Shown: positions 50,002 to 57,130 of the stretch, piece by piece | How the letters are laid out: each line of letters begins with the position of its first letter | Position numbering within the stretch: position 1 is the stretch's first letter | Assembly: GCF_031846505.1 (NCBI RefSeq) | Contig: NZ_JAVRHP010000005.1 | Coordinates: 1 to 64,000, forward strand | DNA: 64,000 nt | Source: Autumnicola edwardsiae | GTDB taxonomy: Bacteria > Bacteroidota > Bacteroidia > Flavobacteriales > Flavobacteriaceae | Direction of reading: 5' to 3' | Translations under genes and position numbers: made by a program | Notes under the pieces: model-generated | What the model was told of the DNA's origin: nothing | The model's input: only the letters and a program-made list of their open reading frames with translations | Databases searched by the model: none

Positions 50002-50012
50002 AAAGGAGGTGA
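50002..50012 (+). promoter_or_regulatory. rpsU: Exceptional Shine-Dalgarno sequence of rpsU
   Basis: AAAGGAGGTGA ends four bases before ATG 50017 and is nearly fully complementary to the 16S 3-prime end. None of the other starts examined in the window has anything like it. In Bacteroidota the ribosome's anti-SD is known to be sequestered by a pocket that includes bS21 itself, so a strong SD on rpsU suggests autoregulation through ribosomes lacking bS21. Confidence 0.85.
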
Positions 50013-50016
50013 CACT

Positions 50017-50211
50017 ATGTTAATAATACCAGTAAAAGACGGAGAAAATATTGATAGAGCGCTGAAGCGTTTTAAGAGAAAGTTTGATAAAACCGGAACA
50101 ATGCGTCAGTTGAGAAGCCGTCAACATTTCACAAAGCCGTCAGTAGAACGTAGGGCTCAAATCCAAAAAGCTGAATACATTCAGCATCTAAGAGATCAGG
50201 AAGAGATCTAG
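50017..50211 (+). CDS. rpsU: 30S ribosomal protein bS21
   Basis: 64 residues: MLIIPVKDGENIDRALKRFKRKFDKTGTMRQLRSRQHFTKPSVERRAQIQKAEYIQHLRD, a complete bS21 with its basic helices. It sits near the 16S 3-prime end on the 30S platform and in this phylum contributes to hiding the anti-SD. It has its own strong promoter and SD. xerC and hpf follow. Confidence 0.96.
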   Translation: MLIIPVKDGENIDRALKRFKRKFDKTGTMRQLRSRQHFTKPSVERRAQIQKAEYIQHLRDQEEI

Positions 50212-50307
50212 ATTTATTTCTGTAATTCAGGAATTATCCTGTTTCTTTCTCTTGGAAAGGAATGATTAAAAGCCTTTGAAGTCCTGCTTCTTTGGTATGA
50301 ATATATG

Positions 50308-50358
50308 AACTGTTGGTAAATTAAAGTTTTATAACTTTGTTTACCAACAGTTTTTTTT
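50308..50358 (+). terminator. Rho-independent terminator abutting the xerC start codon
   Basis: A perfect 13-bp inverted repeat AACTGTTGGTAAA (50308-50320) / TTTACCAACAGTT (50340-50352) with a 19-base loop is followed by eight T (50351-50358). The next base is the A of the xerC ATG. It should end rpsU transcripts. Confidence 0.8.
50332..50339 (+). promoter_or_regulatory. TAACTTTG -7 box inside the terminator loop
   Basis: A TAnnTTTG match within the loop of the terminator. Transcription from it would start in the right arm (about 50345), giving xerC messages that cannot form the hairpin. A TTG at 50313-50315 is 16 bases away, shorter than ideal. Confidence 0.5.
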
Positions 50359-51249
50359 ATGACCTATTCTCACTTTATCGATTATCTTCAGCTTGAAAAG
50401 AATTATTCGGCTCATACTGTCACAGCTTATAAAAATGATCTGGAATCATTTTCAGAATTTATTCTTCAGGAATATGAAGAAGAGGATATTTCCAGAATAA
50501 GTTATCAGGAAATACGAAACTGGATCGTGCGGCTGGTTGACAGCGGGATTTCGAACCGTAGTATTAATCGGAAAATATCTTCTTTAAAATCATATTACCG
50601 TTTTCTCCTTAAGACAAAACAAATAGAATTTTCGCCTTTGGCAAAACATAAAGCCTTAAAGACGGGCGGAAAGGTGCAGGTTCCGTTTTCAGAAAAAGAA
50701 GTGGGTAGTGTTTTGGATTTCGTTGATGGTGATGATTTTAGCAGTATTCGCGACAAATTGATTATCGAACTCCTTTATTCCACCGGAATACGGCGTGCTG
50801 AATTAATCGAGCTGCAGATCAATGATGTAGATATCAAAAACCAAATGCTGAAGGTCTTAGGTAAATGGAATAAGGAGCGTTATTTGCCATTATTACCATC
50901 TGTTCTTGAGACTATAGAAATTTACCTGGATAAAAGACCGGCAACGGCAGAACACACGGGAACTAGTTATTTTTTTATAACAGATAGTGGGAAGAAACTT
51001 TATGAAAGTTTTGTTTATCGACTTATTAATAATTATTTTAGTAAGGTTTCTGGTAAGTTAAAGAGGAGCCCTCATATTTTACGCCACTCATTTGCTACTC
51101 ATTTGCTCAATAAGGGTGCGAATCTTAATGCTGTAAAAGAACTATTGGGTCACTCGAGCCTTGCTTCAACCCAGGTTTATACTCATAACAGTATTTCGGA
51201 ACTATCTAAAGTGCACCAATTAGCTCACCCCAGGAATAAGAAAGATTAA
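50359..51249 (+). CDS. xerC: Tyrosine recombinase XerC/XerD
   Basis: 296 residues: an N-terminal SAM-like DNA-binding domain (1-95, FIDYLQLEKNYSAHTVTAYKNDL) and a C-terminal catalytic domain with Arg145 (TGIRRAEL), Lys169 (GKWNKER), His239/Arg242 (HILRHSFATHLL), His265 (LLGHSS) and nucleophile Tyr274 (QVYTH). Size and motifs fit the chromosome dimer resolution recombinases rather than phage integrases. Whether it is XerC or XerD cannot be told by eye. It lies between rpsU and hpf. Confidence 0.9.
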   Translation: MTYSHFIDYLQLEKNYSAHTVTAYKNDLESFSEFILQEYEEEDISRISYQEIRNWIVRLVDSGISNRSINRKISSLKSYYRFLLKTKQIEFSPLAKHKALKTGGKVQVPFSEKEVGSVLDFVDGDDFSSIRDKLIIELLYSTGIRRAELIELQINDVDIKNQMLKVLGKWNKERYLPLLPSVLETIEIYLDKRPATAEHTGTSYFFITDSGKKLYESFVYRLINNYFSKVSGKLKRSPHILRHSFATHLLNKGANLNAVKELLGHSSLASTQVYTHNSISELSKVHQLAHPRNKKD

Positions 51250-51282
51250 TTTCAACCATTTGTTTAACTAAATCTATAGAAC

Positions 51283-51585
51283 ATGAAAGTAAATGTGCAA
51301 TCCGTCAACTTTAATGCTGATAAGAAACTGGTAGATTTTATCCAAAGGAAACTGGACAAGCTTGAAAATTATTATGACAAGATCGTCTTTGCAGATGTAT
51401 ATCTGAAAGTTCAGAACACAAGTGGTAAGGAAAATAAGATAACAGAAATTTTATTAAGTATTCCCGGGGGCGATATAATGGTGAAAAAGACCTGTAAGAG
51501 GTTTGAAGAATGTGTAGATGATTGTGTTAGTTCTCTGCAACGGCAATTGATTAAGAAAAAAGAAAAAATGAGTGCACATGCTTAA
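51283..51585 (+). CDS. hpf: Ribosome hibernation promoting factor (short HPF)
   Basis: 100 residues: MKVNVQSVNFNADKKLVDFIQRKLDKLENYYDKIVFADVYLKVQ followed by ILLSIPGGDIMVKKTCKRFEECVDDCVSSLQRQLIKKKEK, the beta-alpha-beta3-alpha HPF/YfiA fold with the basic C-terminal helix. The C-terminal dimerisation domain of long HPF is absent. It blocks the mRNA and tRNA channel of idle ribosomes in stationary phase. Confidence 0.92.
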   Translation: MKVNVQSVNFNADKKLVDFIQRKLDKLENYYDKIVFADVYLKVQNTSGKENKITEILLSIPGGDIMVKKTCKRFEECVDDCVSSLQRQLIKKKEKMSAHA

Positions 51586-51606
51586 GCATTTTTTTATTTA
51601 AATGTT

Positions 51607-51635
51607 TTGAGAAATAAATAATTTAATTACATTTG
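51607..51635 (+). promoter_or_regulatory. Promoter of the tRNA cluster
   Basis: TTG (51607-51609), 18-base spacer, TACATTTG (51628-51635), followed 49 bases on by tRNA-Thr. One base short of the usual spacing range. It overlaps the terminator that follows hpf. Confidence 0.6.
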
Positions 51636-51636
51636 C

Positions 51637-51663
51637 AGTCCGTTAGAAATAGCGGGCTTTTTT
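51637..51663 (+). terminator. Terminator after hpf
   Basis: AGTCCG (51637-51642) pairs with CGGGCT (51653-51658, one G-T pair), 10-base loop, then TTTTTT (51658-51663). It partly coincides with the start region of the tRNA promoter. Confidence 0.55.
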
Positions 51664-51683
51664 ATTGAAGAAAATAGTGAAAG

Positions 51684-51757
51684 GCCGATGTAGCTCAGCT
51701 GGCTAGAGCAGCTGATTTGTAATCAGCAGGTCGTGGGTTCGAGTCCCTCCATCGGCT
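51684..51757 (+). tRNA. tRNA-Thr (anticodon TGT)
   Basis: A 74-base cloverleaf: acceptor GCCGATG/CATCGGC, D-arm with TAGCTCAGCTGGCTAGAGCA, anticodon stem GCTGA/TCAGC with loop TTTGTAA (anticodon TGT), T-arm GGTTCGAGTCC, discriminator T. No CCA is encoded. First of four clustered tRNAs upstream of tuf. Confidence 0.95.
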
Positions 51758-51969
51758 CTGAAATTTTGAAGGATATTTACAGATCATTTCGGTGATATTT
51801 CAGTTGTATGATATTGATCCTGAATACTGTGATGAAAGTTCTTTAAAATTTTAAAGAAATGCTTTGGATGGTAATGTAAATTTACATTTATTTGCAGCCG
51901 CAAAAATACCATCACAAGGCTGAGTCGGTAAAACGATAATGGTTCTGTGAAATTGTGTAAAATTGAATT

Positions 51970-52051
51970 GGGGAGATACTCAAGCGGCCAACGAGGGCAG
52001 ACTGTAAATCTGCTGTTTTTAACTTCGCAGGTTCGAATCCTGCTCTCCCCA
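51970..52051 (+). tRNA. tRNA-Tyr (anticodon GTA)
   Basis: An 82-base class II tRNA with long variable arm: acceptor GGGGAGA/TCTCCCC, anticodon stem GCAGA/TCTGC with loop CTGTAAA (GTA), variable arm around TGTTTTTAACTTCGCA, T-loop GTTCGAATC, discriminator A. No CCA encoded. Confidence 0.95.
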
Positions 52052-52117
52052 CAAAAAATGAAAAAGGTTAAAGGTCTAATGTTAAACATTAATTCTTGCG
52101 CCTTTTATCGTTTGAAT

Positions 52118-52190
52118 GCGGGAGTAGCTCAGTTGGTAGAGCGTCAGCCTTCCAAGCTGAATGTCGCCGGTTCGAACCCGGTCTCCCGCT
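52118..52190 (+). tRNA. tRNA-Gly (anticodon TCC)
   Basis: A 73-base cloverleaf: acceptor GCGGGAG/CTCCCGC, D-arm TAGCTCAGTTGGTAGAGC, anticodon stem TCAGC/GCTGA with loop CTTCCAA (TCC), T-arm with GGTTCGAACC, discriminator T. Confidence 0.95.
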
Positions 52191-52377
52191 CTAAAAAAGT
52201 CTGGAACTTTGAGTTCGTGATGGCTTTGTGAAGAGGTGGTGAATTTAATTCTCTGCTTCAGGACGATTTCAGGAAAAGAATTGATTTAGATTGCGATTCT
52301 TCTGTTTTGTTTATTTGCAGGCTTGGGATTTGAGAACAGAAGGTAATGAAACTTTCTGTTTTGTTGTAGGTAATAAT

Positions 52378-52412
52378 TAACCTAAAAACCTGATAAGGTT
52401 TGGGGTTATTTT
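52378..52412 (+). terminator. Possible terminator in the tRNA-Gly to tRNA-Thr gap
   Basis: TAACC...AAACC (52378-52390) can pair with GGTTT...GGTTA (52397-52408) with a small internal loop, followed by TTTTTG. Weak. The rest of this 279-base gap shows no gene. Confidence 0.35.
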
Positions 52413-52469
52413 TGTTGTTTACGGTATAGTGAATTGTGAGCCGGGGTATTTGAAGTGCCTCTTTTAAAA

Positions 52470-52541
52470 GCCGACGTAGCTCAGGGGTAGAGCGTTTCCT
52501 TGGTAAGGAAGAGGTCACGAGTTCAATTCTCGTCGTTGGCT
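52470..52541 (+). tRNA. tRNA-Thr (anticodon GGT)
   Basis: A 72-base cloverleaf: acceptor GCCGACG/CGTTGGC (one G-T pair), D-arm TAGCTCAGGGGTAGAGC, anticodon stem TTTCC/GGAAG with loop TTGGTAA (GGT), T-arm GAGTTCAATTC, discriminator T. 58 bases before tuf. Confidence 0.95.
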
Positions 52542-52599
52542 CTTGTTTTTGTATAAAATTGAACACTAATATATAACTAAGATTAAATAAGTATTAATT

Positions 52600-53787
52600 A
52601 TGGCAAAGGAAACTTATGATCGTTCCAAACCGCACCTTAATATTGGTACAATTGGACACGTAGATCACGGAAAAACAACTTTAACTGCAGCGATTACACG
52701 AGTAATGGCTGATGCTGGTTATTCAGAAGCAAGTGCTTTTGATCAAATTGATAATGCTCCTGAAGAGAAGGAAAGAGGTATTACCATTAACTCTTCTCAC
52801 GTAGAGTATTCGACTGCAAACCGTCACTACGCACACGTTGACTGTCCTGGTCACGCCGATTATGTAAAGAACATGGTTACTGGTGCTGCTCAAATGGACG
52901 GTGCTATCCTTGTGGTGGCTGCAACAGATGGTCCTATGCCGCAAACTCGTGAACACATCCTTTTAGGACGTCAGGTTGGTATTCCAAGAATCGTGGTATT
53001 CTTGAATAAAGTTGACCTTGTTGACGATGAAGAATTATTGGAATTGGTTGAGATGGAAGTAAGAGACCTTCTTTCTTTTTATGAGTATGATGGTGATAAT
53101 GGTCCTGTAATTTCAGGTTCTGCACTTGGAGCTTTGGAAGGTGATGAGAAATGGTCAAAATCTGTTCTTGATTTGATGGAAGCTGTAGATAGCTGGATCG
53201 AACTACCTGAGCGTGATGTTGATAAGTCTTTCTTGATGCCTATCGAAGATGTATTCTCTATTACAGGTCGTGGTACTGTTGCTACAGGTCGTATTGAAAC
53301 TGGTGTAGCTAACACCGGGGATCCTGTAGAGATTATCGGTATGGGAGCTGGTAAACTTACTTCTACAATTACAGGGGTTGAAATGTTCCGTAAGATATTA
53401 GATAGAGGTGAAGCTGGAGATAACGTTGGTATTCTTCTTAGAGGTATTGAGAAATCTCAGATTTCAAGAGGTATGGTAATTACTAAGCCAGGTTCTGTAA
53501 CGCCACACGCTAAATTTAAAGCTGAGGTTTATATCCTGAAGAAAGAAGAAGGTGGACGTCACACTCCATTCCATAACAACTACCGTCCACAGTTCTACGT
53601 TCGTACAACTGATGTAACTGGAACAATTAGTCTTCCAGAAGGAGTTGAAATGGTAATGCCGGGAGATAACCTTACAATTACGGTTGAATTGATCCAGGCT
53701 ATTGCTATGAACCAGGGACTTCGTTTTGCTATCCGTGAAGGTGGTAGAACTGTAGGTGCTGGTCAGGTAACTGAGATTCTAGATTAA
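52600..53787 (+). CDS. tuf: Elongation factor Tu
   Basis: 395 residues delivering aminoacyl-tRNA to the ribosomal A site. G1 GHVDHGKT (19-26), switch II DCPGHADYV, NKVD, and SGSAL G5; effector region RGITINSSHVEYST; domain II/III motifs GRGTVATGRIETG and RGMVITKPGS. Complete and normal. It stands downstream of four tRNAs and upstream of tRNA-Trp and secE, the usual arrangement in this group. Confidence 0.98.
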   Translation: MAKETYDRSKPHLNIGTIGHVDHGKTTLTAAITRVMADAGYSEASAFDQIDNAPEEKERGITINSSHVEYSTANRHYAHVDCPGHADYVKNMVTGAAQMDGAILVVAATDGPMPQTREHILLGRQVGIPRIVVFLNKVDLVDDEELLELVEMEVRDLLSFYEYDGDNGPVISGSALGALEGDEKWSKSVLDLMEAVDSWIELPERDVDKSFLMPIEDVFSITGRGTVATGRIETGVANTGDPVEIIGMGAGKLTSTITGVEMFRKILDRGEAGDNVGILLRGIEKSQISRGMVITKPGSVTPHAKFKAEVYILKKEEGGRHTPFHNNYRPQFYVRTTDVTGTISLPEGVEMVMPGDNLTITVELIQAIAMNQGLRFAIREGGRTVGAGQVTEILD

Positions 53788-53805
53788 TCCAGGATTGAAT
53801 ATATA

Positions 53806-53840
53806 AAGGTATCCCGCTGCAAATCGGGATACCTTCCTTT
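53806..53840 (+). terminator. Hairpin after tuf
   Basis: AAGGTATCCCG (53806-53816) and CGGGATACCTT (53825-53835) form a perfect 11-bp stem with an 8-base loop, followed by CCTTTAT. The T-run is short, so it may be a weak terminator or a processing site before tRNA-Trp, which begins at 53847. Confidence 0.65.
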
Positions 53841-53846
53841 ATATCT

Positions 53847-53919
53847 ACGGGTTTAGCTCAGTTGGTAGAGCACTGGTCTCCAAAACCAGGTGTCGGGAGT
53901 TCGAGCCTCTCAACCCGTG
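53847..53919 (+). tRNA. tRNA-Trp (anticodon CCA)
   Basis: A 73-base cloverleaf: acceptor ACGGGTT/AACCCGT, D-arm TAGCTCAGTTGGTAGAGC, anticodon stem CTGGT/ACCAG with loop CTCCAAA (CCA), T-arm GAGTTCGAGCCTC, discriminator G. Its last 16 bases plus four downstream are repeated at 54012-54031. Confidence 0.95.
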
Positions 53920-54031
53920 CAAAAGAAAATTGGTTCTTTATTGGAGCCTTAAATTTTCAGGATATCTAGAAAAATTGTGGCGAGAAGCCTGTCCTGAGAA
54001 AAGTCGAAGGTAGCCTCTCAATCCGTGCAAA
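53904..54031 (+). repeat. Direct repeat of the tRNA-Trp 3-prime end flanking a palindromic insert
   Basis: AGCCTCTCAACCCGTGCAAA at 53904-53923 recurs as AGCCTCTCAATCCGTGCAAA at 54012-54031 (19 of 20 identical, 108 bases apart). The interval contains GAAGCCTGTCCTGAGAAAAGTCGAAGG-type sequence (about 53983-54010), a degenerate relative of the CTTCGACA palindromes at 5 kb. The second copy ends 11 bases before the secE ATG. Confidence 0.8.
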
Positions 54032-54042
54032 TAAATCAAGAA

Positions 54043-54240
54043 ATGGCAGGAATTGTTAATTACATATCAGAATCTTATAACGAGTTAAAAAACCATGTTA
54101 CCTGGACAAGCTGGCCTGAGGCTCAGCGATTAACTATCTTGGTTGCTGTATTTTCCATTATTTTCTCATTGGCAGTTTGGGGTGTTGATTCTTTGTTTAG
54201 CTCTGCAATAGAGCAGTATTTCGAATGGATTAAATCTTAA
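54043..54240 (+). CDS. secE: Preprotein translocase subunit SecE
   Basis: 65 residues from ATG 54043: MAGIVNYISESYNELKNHVTWTSWPEAQRLTILVAVFSIIFSLAVWGVDSLF, the short single-span SecE with the conserved amphipathic N-terminal helix and WTSWPE motif. Clamps the SecY channel in the inner membrane. An earlier frame from 54025 starts in the tRNA-derived repeat and is rejected. nusG follows after 10 bases. Confidence 0.95.
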   Translation: MAGIVNYISESYNELKNHVTWTSWPEAQRLTILVAVFSIIFSLAVWGVDSLFSSAIEQYFEWIKS

Positions 54241-54250
54241 AAAAGTACAA

Positions 54251-54802
54251 ATGGCAGAGGTAAAGGATAAAAAGTGGTATGTAGTTCGTGCCGTTAGTGG
54301 TCAGGAAAATAAGGTCAAGGATTATATTGAAAGAGAGATTTCTCATCACGGCCTTGAAGATCAGGTAGATCAGGTTCTTGTTCCAACAGAAAAGGTTATT
54401 CAGATAAGAAATGGAAAGAAAGTGAATAAAGAACGTGTTTACTTTCCAGGATATATTATGGTGCAAGCAAATCTTATTGGAGAGATTCCGCACATTATAA
54501 AAGGGATAAACGGAGTAATTGGATTTTTAGGTGAAACAAAAGGAGGTGATCCTGTACCGCTTAGGAAATCTGAGGTAAACCGTATGTTAGGTAAAGTGGA
54601 CGAACTTTCTGTAAAGGAAGACAACGTCGCAATCCCATTCACTATAGGTGAAACTATAAAAGTGATTGATGGTCCTTTTAATGGTTTCAACGGAACGGTT
54701 GAGAAGATAAATGAAGAGAAACGTAAGCTTGAGGTAATGGTGAAAATTTTCGGAAGAAAGACACCACTTGAATTGAGCTACATGCAAGTAGAAAAAGTAT
54801 AA
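54251..54802 (+). CDS. nusG: Transcription termination/antitermination factor NusG
   Basis: 183 residues: NGN domain WYVVRAVSGQENKVKDYIER, VYFPGYIMVQANL, then the KOW motif near the C-terminus (IGETIKVIDGPFNGFNGTVEKINEEKRKLEVMVKIFGRKTPLELSY). Binds the RNA polymerase clamp and couples to Rho or ribosomal protein S10. Co-transcribed with secE. Confidence 0.97.
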   Translation: MAEVKDKKWYVVRAVSGQENKVKDYIEREISHHGLEDQVDQVLVPTEKVIQIRNGKKVNKERVYFPGYIMVQANLIGEIPHIIKGINGVIGFLGETKGGDPVPLRKSEVNRMLGKVDELSVKEDNVAIPFTIGETIKVIDGPFNGFNGTVEKINEEKRKLEVMVKIFGRKTPLELSYMQVEKV

Positions 54803-54823
54803 CAATATTTGTTACATATTTTT

Positions 54824-54861
54824 TGATAGTTTTTTAAAGCTTCCACTCTAACAAACTATCA
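54824..54861 (+). promoter_or_regulatory. Inverted repeat in the rplK leader
   Basis: TGATAGTTT (54824-54832) and AAACTATCA (54853-54861) form a perfect 9-bp stem with a 20-base loop, ending 16 bases before the rplK ATG. It may be part of an L1-type autoregulatory leader or a processing site; it lacks a following T-run. Confidence 0.4.
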
Positions 54862-54877
54862 CCTAAAAATTTAGAAA

Positions 54878-55315
54878 ATGGCAAAAGAAGTAAGTAAAGT
54901 TGTAAAACTACAAGTTCGCGGAGGTGCTGCTAACCCTTCACCACCAGTTGGACCTGCTTTAGGTGCTGCCGGAGTTAATATCATGGAGTTCTGTAAGCAA
55001 TTTAATGCGAGAACACAGGATAAACAAGGTAAAGTATTGCCTGTTGCGATTACTGTTTATGGTGATAAGTCTTTTGATTTTATTATCAAGACTCCTCCTG
55101 CAGCAGTACAGTTATTGGAAGCATCTAAATCTAAAAAAGGTTCTGGGGAACCTAACAGAAAAAAAGTAGCAAGTGTTTCTTGGGATCAGGTTAGAGCTAT
55201 TGCAGAAGATAAAATGCAGGACTTAAATGCATTTACTGTAGAATCTGCGATGAAAATGGTTGCCGGAACAGCACGTTCAATGGGAATAACTGTAAAAGGT
55301 AGTGCACCGTTTTAA
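54878..55315 (+). CDS. rplK: 50S ribosomal protein uL11
   Basis: 145 residues: KVVKLQVRGGAANPSPPVGPALGAAGVNIMEFCKQFNA and the C-terminal rRNA-binding GTARSMGITVKG. Forms the GTPase-associated stalk base with 23S rRNA. First of the rplKA pair, followed by rplJL. Confidence 0.98.
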   Translation: MAKEVSKVVKLQVRGGAANPSPPVGPALGAAGVNIMEFCKQFNARTQDKQGKVLPVAITVYGDKSFDFIIKTPPAAVQLLEASKSKKGSGEPNRKKVASVSWDQVRAIAEDKMQDLNAFTVESAMKMVAGTARSMGITVKGSAPF

Positions 55316-55334
55316 TCCTAAAAGAAATTAAGAA

Positions 55335-56033
55335 ATGGCAAAAGTAACTAAAAAGCAAAAGGAAGCTCAATCTAAAATCGAAAGCGGTAAGCTATATTCG
55401 GTGGCAGAAGCTTCAGCTTTAATAAAAGAAGTTTCCAACGAGAACTTTGATGCTTCTGTGGATTTGGCCGTTCGTTTGAACGTAGATCCACGTAAAGCGA
55501 ATCAAATGGTTAGAGGGGTGGTTACACTTCCTCATGGTACCGGAAAAGATGTTAAGGTCCTGGCTCTTGTAACTCCAGATAAAGAAGAGGAGGCGAAAGA
55601 AGCAGGTGCTGATTACGTTGGATTGGATGAATATCTTGAGAAGATCAAAGGTGGGTGGACAGATGTTGACGTTATCGTCACAATGCCTAGTGTAATGGGA
55701 AAATTAGGTCCCCTTGGCCGTATTCTTGGTCCAAGAGGTTTAATGCCTAACCCAAAAACCGGTACAGTAACTATGGATATTGGGAAAGCAGTATCTGATG
55801 TTAAGGCTGGTAAAATTGACTTTAAAGTTGATAAAACAGGTATTGTTCACGCTGCAGTTGGAAAAGCATCTTTTGATGCTGAAAAAATTGCTGGTAACGC
55901 AAGAGAATTATTAACTACGCTGGTAAAGTTGAAGCCTCAGGCTGCTAAGGGTGTCTATATAAAGAGTATTTATATGGCTAGCACCATGAGCCCGAGTGTG
56001 GCAATTGACACTAAAAGGTTTACTGAGCAATAA
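55335..56033 (+). CDS. rplA: 50S ribosomal protein uL1
   Basis: 232 residues with the L1 signature PLGRILGPRGLMPNPKTGTVT and NVDPRKANQMVRGVVTLPHGTGK. L1 stalk protein and, in many bacteria, repressor of its own operon. Complete; 19 bases after rplK. Confidence 0.98.
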   Translation: MAKVTKKQKEAQSKIESGKLYSVAEASALIKEVSNENFDASVDLAVRLNVDPRKANQMVRGVVTLPHGTGKDVKVLALVTPDKEEEAKEAGADYVGLDEYLEKIKGGWTDVDVIVTMPSVMGKLGPLGRILGPRGLMPNPKTGTVTMDIGKAVSDVKAGKIDFKVDKTGIVHAAVGKASFDAEKIAGNARELLTTLVKLKPQAAKGVYIKSIYMASTMSPSVAIDTKRFTEQ

Positions 56034-56042
56034 TAAGTTATT

Positions 56043-56564
56043 ATGACAAGAGAAGAAAAATCACAAGTAATAAAAGATTTAACTGCCCAGTTAGCTGATT
56101 CTCCAACCATCTATTTAGCAGATATTTCTGGATTAAATGCAGGAGCGACTTCTAATTTGAGAAGAGCTTGTTTTAAGGCAGATATTAAGCTATCGGTAGT
56201 TAAAAATACATTATTGGCGAAAGCCATGGAAGCAACTGATAAGGATTTCGCAGATCTCCCATCAGTACTTAAGGGTAATACCTCAATAATGTTATCTGAA
56301 ACCGGAAATGCTCCGGCAAAAGTTATAAAAGAATTCAGAAAAAAATCTGATAAGCCTCTTCTAAAAGGAGCTTTTGTTGAAGAAGCTGTATATGTAGGCG
56401 ATAATTACCTGGATGCCCTTGTAAATATCAAATCTAAAGAAGAAGTTATTGGAGATATCATCGGATTGTTGCAATCACCTGCTAAAAATGTTGTTTCAGC
56501 ACTTAAATCTGGTGGCGGTAAAATAGCCGGAATTCTGAAAACCCTTTCTGAAAAAGAAGGATAG
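56043..56564 (+). CDS. rplJ: 50S ribosomal protein uL10
   Basis: 173 residues: MTREEKSQVIKDLTAQLADSPTIYLADISGLNAGATSNLRRACFKADIKLSVVKNTLLAKA, plus the C-terminal stalk helix (VSALKSGGGKIAGILKTLSEKE) that anchors L7/L12 dimers. Nine bases after rplA. Confidence 0.98.
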   Translation: MTREEKSQVIKDLTAQLADSPTIYLADISGLNAGATSNLRRACFKADIKLSVVKNTLLAKAMEATDKDFADLPSVLKGNTSIMLSETGNAPAKVIKEFRKKSDKPLLKGAFVEEAVYVGDNYLDALVNIKSKEEVIGDIIGLLQSPAKNVVSALKSGGGKIAGILKTLSEKEG

Positions 56565-56621
56565 ATACGTACGCACTTTTTAACAATTATAAATTAAAGA
56601 ACTTTTTAAAACGATAGAAAA

Positions 56622-56996
56622 ATGGCAGATTTAAAAGATTTCGCAGAACAATTGGTTAACTTGACTGTAAAAGAAGTTAATGAGTTAGCTGATATTCTAA
56701 AAGAAGAATATGGTATTGAGCCTGCAGCTGCAGCTGTTGCTGTTTCTGGTGGTGCCGGAGGTGGTGAAGAAGCCGCTGAAGAGCAAACTGAATTTGATGT
56801 AATCCTTAAAGCTCCGGGAGGTGCTAAGCTTGCAGTAGTTAAACTTGTAAAAGAACTTACTGGTCTTGGTCTTAAAGACGCTAAGGGATTAGTTGATGGT
56901 GCACCTGCCCCAGTAAAAGAAGGTGTTACTAAAGATGAAGCTGAAGCATTAAAAGCACAGTTAGAAGAAGCAGGAGCTGAGGTTGAGCTTAAATAA
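56622..56996 (+). CDS. rplL: 50S ribosomal protein bL12 (L7/L12)
   Basis: 124 residues: N-terminal dimerisation helix (FAEQLVNLTVKEVNELADILKEEYGI), an Ala/Gly-rich hinge (AAAAVAVSGGAGGGEEAAEEQ) and the C-terminal factor-binding domain (FDVILKAPGGAKLAVVKLVKELTGLGLKDAKGLVDGAPAPVKEGV). Stalk protein present in several copies per ribosome. Followed by a strong hairpin before rpoB. Confidence 0.98.
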   Translation: MADLKDFAEQLVNLTVKEVNELADILKEEYGIEPAAAAVAVSGGAGGGEEAAEEQTEFDVILKAPGGAKLAVVKLVKELTGLGLKDAKGLVDGAPAPVKEGVTKDEAEALKAQLEEAGAEVELK

Positions 56997-57020
56997 GCTT
57001 GACAAAAGCAATATTATTTA

Positions 57021-57063
57021 GGTTTAGGCCTCAGGATTCGCTCCTGAAGGTCTAAACCCTTTT
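57021..57063 (+). terminator. Attenuator-like hairpin between rplL and rpoB
   Basis: GGTTTAG...CTAAACC arms (57021-57027 and 57052-57058) with further pairing of TCAGGA/TCCTG nearer the loop make a stem of about 16 bp with a bulge, followed by CTTTT (57059-57063). The position matches the partial terminator that in many bacteria lowers rpoBC relative to ribosomal protein mRNA. Confidence 0.7.
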
Positions 57064-57130
57064 GCGTATATAACGGCACAGTCCTTGTAACGCACTCCAT
57101 ATATATAACAAATTATAATTCCGTCCATAG

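Noticed and set aside
50359..51249. Phage integrase/genomic island next to tRNAs
   Set aside because: The recombinase has XerC/D size and motifs and sits between rpsU and hpf, with no phage genes or att sites flanking the tRNA cluster.
52258..52566. Antisense frame of 102 codons across tRNA-Thr(GGT)
   Set aside because: It overlaps a certain tRNA gene and has no recognisable protein features.
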